Part shown: piece by piece, positions 1-6,616 of the stretch | Position numbering within the stretch: position 1 is the stretch's first letter | How the letters are laid out: each line of letters begins with the position of its first letter | From: Candidatus Hydrogenedentota bacterium | GTDB lineage: Bacteria; Hydrogenedentota; Hydrogenedentia; Hydrogenedentales; SLHB01 | Direction of reading: 5' to 3' | Assembly (NCBI GenBank): GCA_026387845.1 | Contig: JAPLKX010000755.1 | Location: 1 to 8,900, forward strand | DNA length: 8,900 nucleotides | Notes under the pieces: model-generated | Told to the model about the DNA's origin: nothing | Seen by the model: the letters and a program-made list of their open reading frames with translations, nothing else | Database searches by the model: none | Position numbers and translations under genes: made by a program

Positions 1-1057
1 GTTCCGCTTCGCGAATGCCGGCCTTGATTCGTTTCCGCCAGATTGGGACGTTTACTTTAAACGAAACCGTGATCTCGTCTTTCATTTCGTCGGATGTGTT
101 GAGGTACTTTTCTCTTGCGACGTCATAGCCGATGTTCGCCAACGTGGGCGCGACGCCGTTCATGGGCGCGTCTTGTACGAACATTTTGGTCTCATCTGCA
201 ATCATTGCGTTTCGCATGCGTGTGTTGTCGTTCCTTGGCTCCTTCATGAACATGTAACCAAACCCCGCGGTGATGTCCGGGTATCCGGCTTTTCGCGCCA
301 GCACGACCTGCTTTTCCCAACTCTCCACCATGCGTTGCATGGCCTCCAAATCGGGATTGGCGGCGCGTATCTGCGCCAGCACTATGGGCGCCGGGGGAGG
401 CGGAGGCGGGAATGCGGCGGGTTGAGGCCAGTCCAACTCGGGCGCGGCCTCCCGGCCCAATGCTTCGAGCAGCCGCGCCGAGAGCGACGGCCTTGACTGC
501 TCGAACCCTCGAAGCTGATCGTCGAGCTTGTCTTTTTCGGTTTGAATCCGGAGGACATCGGCCTGAATGCCAATGCCGACGGAATAGCGGGAGAGGGTGA
601 TCTCCTCGAGTTGCGACAGAATAGCCGCCTGTGACTGGATGATGTTCATACTTTCCGCCAGGAAGGCGTATTCAAAATAGGCGTTCTTAACCTGGGCAAA
701 CAGTTGGTTTCTCGCGGCATAAAAGCGGGCGAGAGCGGCGTCCGCCTCGAGAGCGGCCTTATCGCCCCTGGTTCGCAGGGTGCCGAACCATGGGAACTTC
801 TGCTCAATCATGAGCTGGGCAAGATACTGACCGGACTGCAGAAACTGCGTATAGCCGAACATCGGGTCTTCCAGCGTAGTCACTTGGGGCAACTTTTCCA
901 GCGCGGCCCGCCAATCCTCGTATCGGGCTTTCAGATTTGGATTATTCTGTGCGGCCTCGAATAGATACTGCCGGAGTTCGTCGTTGCCGGCGAAAAAAAC
1001 CGGTGGTCGTACATCCTGTGCAACCGCCGCACACGCCATAATCAGTCCAAGTATCAT
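1..1057 (-). CDS. cusC: CusC/TolC-family outer-membrane factor (3' end outside window)
   Basis: This is the outer-membrane channel of a tripartite metal exporter and would accept substrate from the CusBA complex. I translated 352 codons from the ATG at 1057; the frame is still open at base 1. The protein shows the OEP/TolC pattern: a first helical hairpin with NPNLKARYEDWRAA (about 39-52), EDPMFGYTQF (about 63-72) and KFPWFG (about 87-92), then long amphipathic helices to about 205. A Pro-rich linker (six prolines at 217-222) leads to the second repeat, with NPDLEAMQ and later VNVPIWRKR (335-343), typical of metal-efflux OMFs. About 100 residues are probably missing. The start is firm: a GAGGAGAAG ribosome site lies 5 nt upstream (1063-1071) and an in-frame stop just before it. 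The N-terminus is hydrophobic but short and uncharged; Cys9 could be a lipoprotein site. A Met-rich loop occupies 269-325. It lies 27 nt after the DUF2231 gene, so it is probably co-transcribed. The exact CusC identity rests on context. Confidence 0.9.
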   Translation of the reverse strand, partial: MILGLIMACAAVAQDVRPPVFFAGNDELRQYLFEAAQNNPNLKARYEDWRAALEKLPQVTTLEDPMFGYTQFLQSGQYLAQLMIEQKFPWFGTLRTRGDKAALEADAALARFYAARNQLFAQVKNAYFEYAFLAESMNIIQSQAAILSQLEEITLSRYSVGIGIQADVLRIQTEKDKLDDQLRGFEQSRPSLSARLLEALGREAAPELDWPQPAAFPPPPPPAPIVLAQIRAANPDLEAMQRMVESWEKQVVLARKAGYPDITAGFGYMFMKEPRNDNTRMRNAMIADETKMFVQDAPMNGVAPTLANIGYDVAREKYLNTSDEMKDEITVSFKVNVPIWRKRIKAGIREAE

Positions 1058-1084
1058 CGCTACTTCTCCTCACTGCGTCTTCGA

Positions 1085-1768
1085 TTACCAGCTCAAAAAA
1101 TCCAGCCCGTGCACGAGCATCCCACCCAGGTGACCAGCCACGCCTACGGCGACGGCTGACAAGACCAGGAGGGCCCGGCATACGGGCCGAGACCACTTCT
1201 CTGCGCGATGATGCGCGGCCAACTCCGACGCCGCGGCGGTCGTAAGCGCAGCAATCCCGGCGCCCGTCCCGACCCACCGGTGGAAGAACAAGACTGTTGT
1301 CTCTTCTCCGGAAAAAGAACCGAAAGCGGCCGCGGCCCAGCCCAATGGAACTACAGCCACAACGGAAATTGCGCCCGCAATCAAAGTGAATCGCGCGGCA
1401 TCCCTGAACAGTGGCCGTGCCGTAGCAACAAACAGAAGCTCCGCCAGGAACGCGCTGATAATCAGTGCAATTGGATAGTGAACGACGACCACGTGCCATT
1501 TGCCCGCATAATCGACAAGTCTTGAAAGCGGGGTCTGGGGCTCTTGCTCGTTCTCCGCTTCGTCTGGTGAGTGATCCTGTTCCATCTCCCCGACAGATGT
1601 CGAAGGACCTGCATTCTCATTAGGCTCTTCATGTGTCCACGCAAACGGCTGCGCAAGCAGAACAAGGATTGACAGGGAAACCGTATATATAATTTGTTTC
1701 ACAGGCTTTACTCCACAGCGGACAAGGCCGCGTCGCGCAAAGGGGTTGTCGATATGCAGTTGCTTCAT
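1085..1768 (-). CDS. DUF2231-like multi-pass membrane protein within the cus operon
   Basis: Function is unknown. The 227-aa protein has an N-terminal hydrophobic segment (about 25-43) ending PFAW, resembling a signal peptide, followed by a very acidic stretch with His45 and His66 (about 45-80). Four probable membrane helices follow (about 94-115, 127-148, 165-183, 198-216). The motifs WHVVVVHYPIAL (His92, His97), FFHRWVGTGAG (His163) and GHLGGMLVHG (His213, His220) match the DUF2231 pattern as I know it. Histidines at membrane edges could bind haem or metal; that is inference. The ATG overlaps the cusA stop as ATGA, which suggests translational coupling. A GTG at 1702, 8 nt after a GGAG, is a credible alternative start giving 205 aa and a cleaner signal peptide. 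Its place between cusA and cusC suggests a role in metal efflux or in coupling it to a membrane redox process, but no catalytic motif is visible. Confidence 0.8.
   Translation of the reverse strand: MKQLHIDNPFARRGLVRCGVKPVKQIIYTVSLSILVLLAQPFAWTHEEPNENAGPSTSVGEMEQDHSPDEAENEQEPQTPLSRLVDYAGKWHVVVVHYPIALIISAFLAELLFVATARPLFRDAARFTLIAGAISVVAVVPLGWAAAAFGSFSGEETTVLFFHRWVGTGAGIAALTTAAASELAAHHRAEKWSRPVCRALLVLSAVAVGVAGHLGGMLVHGLDFLSW
1711..1714 (-). promoter_or_regulatory. Possible ribosome site for an alternative GTG start of the DUF2231 gene
   Basis: On the minus strand a GGAG stands 8 nt before a GTG at 1702-1700, inside the DUF2231 reading frame. Starting there gives an N-terminus of MKQIIYTVSLSILVLL, a textbook signal-peptide shape (a Lys, then a hydrophobic core). 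The upstream ATG at 1768 adds 22 residues with several arginines. Both starts are plausible. The ATG is kept as the main call because of its ATGA overlap with cusA. Confidence 0.35.
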
Positions 1769-4700
1769 GGCGTTATGCCTTTTGTGAACGCTTTTCTTAT
1801 ATGCCGGGCGCGCCAGACATAGAAAATCGCGGGATAAACGGCGAGCTCCATGATGGTTGACGTCATGACGCCGCCGACCATGGGTGTGGCAATCCGTTTC
1901 ATGACGTCTGCGCCGGCGCCGTGGCTCCAGAGGATGGGCAACAGGCCGGCGATGATGACGGCGGCCGTCATGGCCTTGGGCCGGACCCGTTTTACGGCGC
2001 CGTGGTAAATGGCGTCGCGAAGGTCTTCCATCCGGCGCATCAAGCCTTTGGATATCCATTCCTCGTACGCGAGGTCCAGATAGAGCAGCATCACGACGCC
2101 GGTTTCTGCGTCCAACCCGGCCAGCGCGATGATGCCGACCCATACGGCGACACTAAGGTTGTACCCGTATAGGTAAAGCATCCAGAACGCGCCAACAAGC
2201 GAAAACGGGACCGCTAGCAATACAATGCCTGTTTTGACGAACGATTGGGTGTTCAGGTAGATGATCAGGATGATGATGAGCAGCGTCAGCGGAACGACCA
2301 GGAGCAGGCGCTGTTTTGCCCGCACCATGTACTCAAATTGGCCGCTCCAAAAGATGTTGTACCCTTGAGGAACCGATATGGTCCCCGCGGCTACGGCATC
2401 GTTGACGGTTTTTTGCGCTGTCTCCACGTACGAGCCGACGTCAATGTCCTGGACGTCGACGTAGATCCACGCATTCGGGATGGCATCCTCGCTTTTGATG
2501 CCCATAGGCGAACGGACGACGCGGATGTCGGCCAACTCGCCCAGTGGGATGTGTGCGGCGGTTGGCGTTGGAATCAGGACTTGCTTGAGGTCTTCGAGGT
2601 TGTCGCGGAAGTCGCGGTTATATCGAAGGGTGATGGCATATCGTTCAAGCCCCTCGACCGTCGTTGTCAACGGCATTCCGCCGAGCGCCACTTCGAGCAC
2701 GTCCTGAACATCGCCCACATTCAGTCCATATCGGGCAATTGCGTCCCGGTTAATTGTAAACTCGATGTAGTTGCCGCCCATGACGCGCTCGGCAAATACG
2801 CTGGCGGTGTGCGGGACGTTTCGCATAACGGCTTCAATTTCGGCGGCAATCCGCTCGAGCTCGGTCAGGTCAGGTCCGGCCACCTTTATGCCGACGGGTG
2901 TCTTGATACCCGTGGCAAGCATGTCGATGCGCGTCTTGATGGGCATGGTCCAGGCGTTGGTGAGGCCTGGAAATTTGATTGCGGCATCCATGGCCTTCAC
3001 CAGCTCATCCGGGGTGCGCCGCCGGCGGGCCAGGACATTTCCTGTGGCGGGGTCTTTAATGTCCAGTTCCGGCCACTCCTTTTCTTCGTTCAACTGGATT
3101 GTAGTTTCAATCATGTCGAACGGAGCGGGGTCGGTAGCGGTTTCGGCTCTGCCTATTTTTCCAAATACATGGTGCACTTCCGGAAAAGTGCGGATAATCT
3201 TGTCCGTCTGCTGAATGAGTTCTCGGGCCTTTGTAGGTGAGATGCCGGGAAACGTGGTTGGCATATAGAGCAAATCGCCCTCGTAAAGGGGCGGCATAAA
3301 CTCCGAGCCGATGTTCTGGAATGGGAACAGCGGGTTAAGCCGGGTGGCGAGGTTTTGGATCCTGCCGGGGGGAAGCCAGGCATTTACCATTCTGCTCCAC
3401 GGAAAAAAGACCCACACCACCACGAGAAGGGCTGCCAGGATCACCAACAGCCGGAACCGGATCGCGAAATCAAATACTGGATGATATATCCACATCAGGA
3501 ATCGATTGACGGGATTCTTTTCCTCCGGCCAAATACGCCCCCGGACAAAATACCCCATCAGGACTGGCGCCACCGTTATGCTTAACAAGGCGGCGGCGGC
3601 CATTGAATACGTCTTGGTGAAGGCGAGCGGCTTGAACATCCGCCCTTCCTGTGCCTGCAACGAGAATACGGGGATGAAAGAGACGGTGATCACGAGCAAC
3701 GAATAAAAGAGCGTCGGCCCTACCTCGATGGAGGCGTCTCGAATGATCTGCCAGTGATCCTTTTTGCCGCGGTCGCGCTCGATATGTTTGTGGGCGTTTT
3801 CGATCATGATGATGACGGCGTCGACCATGGCGCCTACGGCGATAGCGATCCCGCCAAGAGACATGATGTTTGAACTGATGCCCTGCCAGTACATGATGCT
3901 TAACGAAATGAGCACCGCCGTGGGCAGGATAAAAATGGCAACGAGGGCGCTGCGGAAATGAAGCAGAAAGATGATGCAAACCAGGGCCACAATGGCCGAT
4001 TCTTCGAGGAGTTTTCCTTCGAGTGTGGCCACGGCCCGGTCGATCAGGGCGGTGCGGTCGTACACCACTTTGTACGTCACATCCTTGGGCAGCGCCGCCA
4101 TGACTTGGTCCAGCCGCCTCTTAACGTCCGTGATGACCTGCCTGGTGTTTGCGCCGTACCGCACGACAACAATGCCGCCCACAACCTCGCCTTCCCCGTT
4201 CAGTTCGGCAATGCCTCGTCGCATATCGGGCCCCGGCTCAACGACGGCTATATCGGATAAATAAACGGGTGTGCCGTTCGCCCCCAAGCTGACGACCACT
4301 TTCCTAAGTTCGCCGACATCCTGAATGTATCCCCTCACGCGCAGGATAAACTCCTTTTCGGCCATTTCGATGGAGCGCCCGCCGACTTCGCCGTTGCTTT
4401 TCATGACTGCGTCGCGCACCATGGCGATTGGCAGGTCGTAGGCGCGCAGCCTGTTCGGGTCGACGCTGACCTGGTACTGCTTGACAAACCCTCCCAGCGA
4501 GGCCACTTCGGCGACGCCCTCAACTGAAGAAAGCTGGGTCTTGAGATGCCAGTCCTGGAGTGATCGCAATTCGGCGAGGTCGCGCTCTTTTGATTCAAGC
4601 GCATACATAAAGGCCCAACCAACACCGGTCGCGTCCGGGCCCAACGAAGGAGCCACATTTTTGGGAAGGCGAGATGTGAGGCCGCTCAAATATTCCAGCA

Positions 4701-5028
4701 CGCGGCTTCGCGCCCAGTAGAGGTCGGTGCCGTCTTCAAAAATGACGTAGACAAACGAGAAGCCGTAAAACGAGTAACCTCGGACAACCTTGGCATACGG
4801 CACCGAAAGCATCTTCGAGGTGATCGGATAAGTTACCTGGTCCTGCACAATCTGGGGCGCCTGACCCGGCCATTCCGTATAGATGATGACTTGTACATCC
4901 GACAGGTCCGGAATAGCGTCCAGAGGAATATTCCACAGCGAATAGAGTCCCAGCAGGATCAGGAAAAAAACGGCGAGCAAAACGAAGAACTTATTGTTCA
5001 GCGAAAAATCGATGACCGCTTTAAGCAT
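1765..5028 (-). CDS. cusA: CusA-type Cu(I)/Ag(I) RND efflux pump (HME family), complete
   Basis: This is the inner-membrane, proton-driven pump of a CusCBA exporter, 1087 aa (E. coli CusA is 1047). It begins MLKAVIDFSLNNKFFVLL, a standard HME-RND N-terminus with TM1 at about 13-33. The family signature AVGAMVDAVIIMIENAHKH spans about 397-415. The three-methionine metal site of E. coli CusA (M573, M623, M672) aligns by motif with M589 (LLYMPTT), M639 (APFDMIETT) and M703 (RIDMLATG). The proton-relay residues D405, E939 and K984 align with D403, E975 (LDAETGVV) and K1018 (RVRPKAMT). Conservation of both sets supports Cu(I)/Ag(I) over divalent-metal CzcA-type transport. Clusters of hydrophobic segments at about 340-540 and 905-1075 give the usual 12-TM layout. 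The start at 5028 was chosen over an in-frame ATG at 5196 because the extra residues resemble no RND protein and overlap cusB. The gap to cusB is 22 nt, and the stop overlaps the next gene as ATGA. Confidence 0.97.
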   Translation of the reverse strand: MLKAVIDFSLNNKFFVLLAVFFLILLGLYSLWNIPLDAIPDLSDVQVIIYTEWPGQAPQIVQDQVTYPITSKMLSVPYAKVVRGYSFYGFSFVYVIFEDGTDLYWARSRVLEYLSGLTSRLPKNVAPSLGPDATGVGWAFMYALESKERDLAELRSLQDWHLKTQLSSVEGVAEVASLGGFVKQYQVSVDPNRLRAYDLPIAMVRDAVMKSNGEVGGRSIEMAEKEFILRVRGYIQDVGELRKVVVSLGANGTPVYLSDIAVVEPGPDMRRGIAELNGEGEVVGGIVVVRYGANTRQVITDVKRRLDQVMAALPKDVTYKVVYDRTALIDRAVATLEGKLLEESAIVALVCIIFLLHFRSALVAIFILPTAVLISLSIMYWQGISSNIMSLGGIAIAVGAMVDAVIIMIENAHKHIERDRGKKDHWQIIRDASIEVGPTLFYSLLVITVSFIPVFSLQAQEGRMFKPLAFTKTYSMAAAALLSITVAPVLMGYFVRGRIWPEEKNPVNRFLMWIYHPVFDFAIRFRLLVILAALLVVVWVFFPWSRMVNAWLPPGRIQNLATRLNPLFPFQNIGSEFMPPLYEGDLLYMPTTFPGISPTKARELIQQTDKIIRTFPEVHHVFGKIGRAETATDPAPFDMIETTIQLNEEKEWPELDIKDPATGNVLARRRRTPDELVKAMDAAIKFPGLTNAWTMPIKTRIDMLATGIKTPVGIKVAGPDLTELERIAAEIEAVMRNVPHTASVFAERVMGGNYIEFTINRDAIARYGLNVGDVQDVLEVALGGMPLTTTVEGLERYAITLRYNRDFRDNLEDLKQVLIPTPTAAHIPLGELADIRVVRSPMGIKSEDAIPNAWIYVDVQDIDVGSYVETAQKTVNDAVAAGTISVPQGYNIFWSGQFEYMVRAKQRLLLVVPLTLLIIILIIYLNTQSFVKTGIVLLAVPFSLVGAFWMLYLYGYNLSVAVWVGIIALAGLDAETGVVMLLYLDLAYEEWISKGLMRRMEDLRDAIYHGAVKRVRPKAMTAAVIIAGLLPILWSHGAGADVMKRIATPMVGGVMTSTIMELAVYPAIFYVWRARHIRKAFTKGITP

Positions 5029-5050
5029 GCTGTCTTTTCCCGTGGAGGTA

Positions 5051-6433
5051 CTACATGCCGTGGGCGCCGTGGCCGGATTGTGGCATGGGCGCCATAGGTT
5101 CTTCGGCCGGCGGCGCATTGGGCGAAGCCGGCTCCGCCATCGGTTTTGGCTCGAGCATTTTCTGGATCGCCTCGCGCAGTTGGCTTTCCGAATCAAGCAT
5201 GAACTGGCCGGAAGTCACTACCACTTCACCGTCGTTCAGGCCGCTGAGGACCTCATAGGCATTGTTGTCTGCGCGTGCGCCCAGCGTGACTTCACGCGGG
5301 TCGAACTTGCCGCCCTCGAGCGCGACAAAGACCGTATTGCGCTCGCCGCTGCGCAACACCGCCATGCTCGGGACCAGCATCACCGACGGGGCGAGCTCGG
5401 ATGTAATCTCGAGATTAGCGTACATGCCCGGTTTCAGAAGCCCCTCGGGATTGTCGAACTCCAGCCGGACCTGCGCCGTCCGGGTCTTTTCGTCCAGGGT
5501 TGGATAGATGTAGGCGAGTTTTCCACGGAATCGGCGTCCAGGAGAATAGGGCAGCGTTACGGCCGCGTCTTGCCCCTCCCGAATAAAGGGCAGGTCGGCC
5601 TCATAAATCTGGGCCATCAGCCATACCGTAGACAGGTCCGCCAGTTGGTATACCCGTTGACCGGCATCTACGCGGGCGCCCTGCACCATGGCCTTTTCAA
5701 CGACAATGCCGGCGCGCGGTGCATATACGACCATCGCGCGTTGGGGCTGGTTAGTTTTCTCCAACTCGCGGATCTGGTTTTCAGAAATGTCCAGCAACGA
5801 CAACTTCTGGAGGGCCGCCTGTTTCACGGCTTGTGTGGTTATTGACGGAGCTTTCGACGCGGCGTTTGCGGCAATCACATAGTCGTACTGCGTGCGATAG
5901 AGGTCGGGCGAGTAGATGGAAAAGAGCGGTTCACCCTCCTTCACCGGCGTGCCGGTCGTATTGACGTACAGGCGCTCGATCCAGCCGGCAAACCGGGTGG
6001 TGACGTCGACCAGGGTCGTCTCGTCATAGGCGAAAAACCCCACCGTCCTGATGTTTTTCCGCAGTGGTCCGCGGGCGACTGGGGCGGTGCGAATTCCCAT
6101 GTTCTGCTGGGTGACAGGGTCGATGACGATGGTTGCGCCCGTGGTCTCCTCGCCTTCATAGACCGGGACCATGTCCATGCCCATGCTGTCTTTCCGCGGC
6201 GTCTGGCTGATTTCTCCGGGCATCATGGTCGACTTGTAGTAAAGGATCTTCCTCTGGCCGCCAGTTGGGGGCGGAGATGTTGGCGGCTGGGTGGCTTGGG
6301 GGGCGGCGGCGTCTTGCGCCTCTGCAAAGGCCGCAAGGTTGGGAATAATGTGTCCCACATTGGGCATAGATCCCCCGAGACCCATGGAAAAAATGGCCGC
6401 CACGACGGAGGAACCCACAAAGGTCAGAACCAT
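5051..6433 (-). CDS. cusB: CusB-like periplasmic adaptor with Met-type metal-binding region
   Basis: This is a membrane-fusion protein that links the CusA pump to the outer-membrane factor, 460 aa. An N-terminal hydrophobic segment (about 2-20) should anchor or export it; it has no basic residue ahead of the core, which is unusual. A Pro-rich linker (about 44-58) precedes the segment ILYYKSTMMPGEISQTP to MGMDMVPVY (63-92), with Met70, 71, 84, 86 and 88 and no Cys, resembling the CusB N-terminal metal site. The adaptor core follows: lipoyl halves around RFAGWIERLYV (147-157) and YAPRAGIVVEKAMV (237-250), an alpha-hairpin between them, barrel with GLLKPGMYANLEI (331-343), and a membrane-proximal domain to about 425. 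The tail (432-460) is Pro/Met/His-rich and ends GHGAHGM. The start is firm: GGGAGGTG lies 4 nt upstream (6437-6444) and an in-frame TAG directly precedes the ATG. It is 22 nt from cusA. Confidence 0.95.
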   Translation of the reverse strand: MVLTFVGSSVVAAIFSMGLGGSMPNVGHIIPNLAAFAEAQDAAAPQATQPPTSPPPTGGQRKILYYKSTMMPGEISQTPRKDSMGMDMVPVYEGEETTGATIVIDPVTQQNMGIRTAPVARGPLRKNIRTVGFFAYDETTLVDVTTRFAGWIERLYVNTTGTPVKEGEPLFSIYSPDLYRTQYDYVIAANAASKAPSITTQAVKQAALQKLSLLDISENQIRELEKTNQPQRAMVVYAPRAGIVVEKAMVQGARVDAGQRVYQLADLSTVWLMAQIYEADLPFIREGQDAAVTLPYSPGRRFRGKLAYIYPTLDEKTRTAQVRLEFDNPEGLLKPGMYANLEITSELAPSVMLVPSMAVLRSGERNTVFVALEGGKFDPREVTLGARADNNAYEVLSGLNDGEVVVTSGQFMLDSESQLREAIQKMLEPKPMAEPASPNAPPAEEPMAPMPQSGHGAHGM

Positions 6434-6494
6434 CTACACCTCCCGTCCGGCTCAGGCTGAATCCGTACGTGAGACTCAAATTAGACTTTCGAGA

Positions 6495-6526
6495 GGCGGT
6501 TCCTCCTCTAGAAGGAACAGGCCGCC
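6495..6526. promoter_or_regulatory. Palindrome in cusB upstream region, possible operator or leader hairpin
   Basis: GTTCCT (6499-6504) and AGGAAC (6513-6518) form perfect 6-bp inverted arms around an 8-nt spacer that includes TCTAGA. Outer arms GGCG (6495-6498) and CGCC (6523-6526) can extend the pairing with a small asymmetric bulge. No T-tract follows on the minus strand, so it does not look like a terminator. Its position about 65-95 nt ahead of the cusB start suits an operator or a 5'-leader hairpin. It does not match the CusR or CueR operators as I know them. Confidence 0.35.
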
Positions 6527-6546
6527 AGACTCTTACAAGACGGTTA

Positions 6547-6605
6547 CAACAAAACCGGCTGGAAATGTTCCCGCTGGTTCCTTAAAAAGGAACCTGGCCA
6601 GCCGG
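6547..6605 (-). terminator. Probable intrinsic terminator after the HMBD adaptor gene
   Basis: Read on the minus strand, an 8-bp outer arm CCGGCTGG (6605-6598) pairs with CCAGCCGG (6562-6555). Inside it GGTTCCTT (6594-6587) pairs perfectly with AAGGAACC (6583-6576) across a TTT loop. The closing arm is followed at once by TTTTGTTG (6554-6547). The structure begins 11 nt after the adaptor stop codon. A 13-nt unpaired bulge on the 3' side of the inner stem makes it less compact than a classic terminator, so it could be a partial terminator or an mRNA-processing/stability hairpin. Confidence 0.55.
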
Positions 6606-6616
6606 CTCTGGGCTGT

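Larger units (their letters stand above)
6434..6616. other. Intergenic region between the two cus gene pairs
   Basis: This 183-nt gap is the only sizeable non-coding stretch inside the gene set. Next to the upstream adaptor it holds a probable intrinsic terminator. Nearer the downstream adaptor it holds a second palindrome sharing the GTTCCT/AGGAAC arms, then the cusB ribosome site. A TCTAAT at about 6477-6482 (minus strand) resembles a -10 element, but I see no matching -35, so no promoter is called. No open frame here looks coding. A promoter for the cusB-cusA-DUF2231-cusC unit would be expected in this region. Confidence 0.6.

Noticed and set aside
942..1499. Minus-strand open frame of 185 codons overlapping the DUF2231 and cusC genes
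   Set aside because: It is an Arg/Gly/Cys-rich alternative frame crossing two genes that have clear family motifs in other frames.
1769..2143. In-frame N-terminal extension of the DUF2231 gene to 2143
   Set aside because: The extra 125 residues are an Arg/His-rich out-of-frame reading of the cusA 3' end.
2245..3240. Long plus-strand open frame (331 codons) opposite cusA
   Set aside because: It lies wholly antisense to the well-conserved cusA, has a low-complexity, Asp/Gly/His/Arg-rich composition typical of a complementary frame, and resembles no family.
5029..5196. In-frame N-terminal extension of cusA to an ATG at 5196
   Set aside because: The 56 extra residues are Arg/Pro/Ser-rich, unlike any RND N-terminus, and overlap the end of cusB; MLKAVIDFSLNN at 5028 is the family start.
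4994..5845. Plus-strand open frame (283 codons) opposite cusB
   Set aside because: Antisense shadow spanning the cusB-cusA junction, rich in Arg/His/Leu, with no recognisable domain.
6445..6480. CTCACGTACGGATTC-like stretch recalling a segment near group II intron reverse-transcriptase genes
   Set aside because: The resemblance is short and from memory; no reverse transcriptase, domain V or intron boundaries are present, so it is not called as an intron remnant.
6495..6526. CueR/MerR- or CusR-type operator
   Set aside because: The palindrome has similar-looking arms, but no -35/-10 pair flanks it with the long MerR-type spacing, and the arms do not match the known CueR or CusR consensus.
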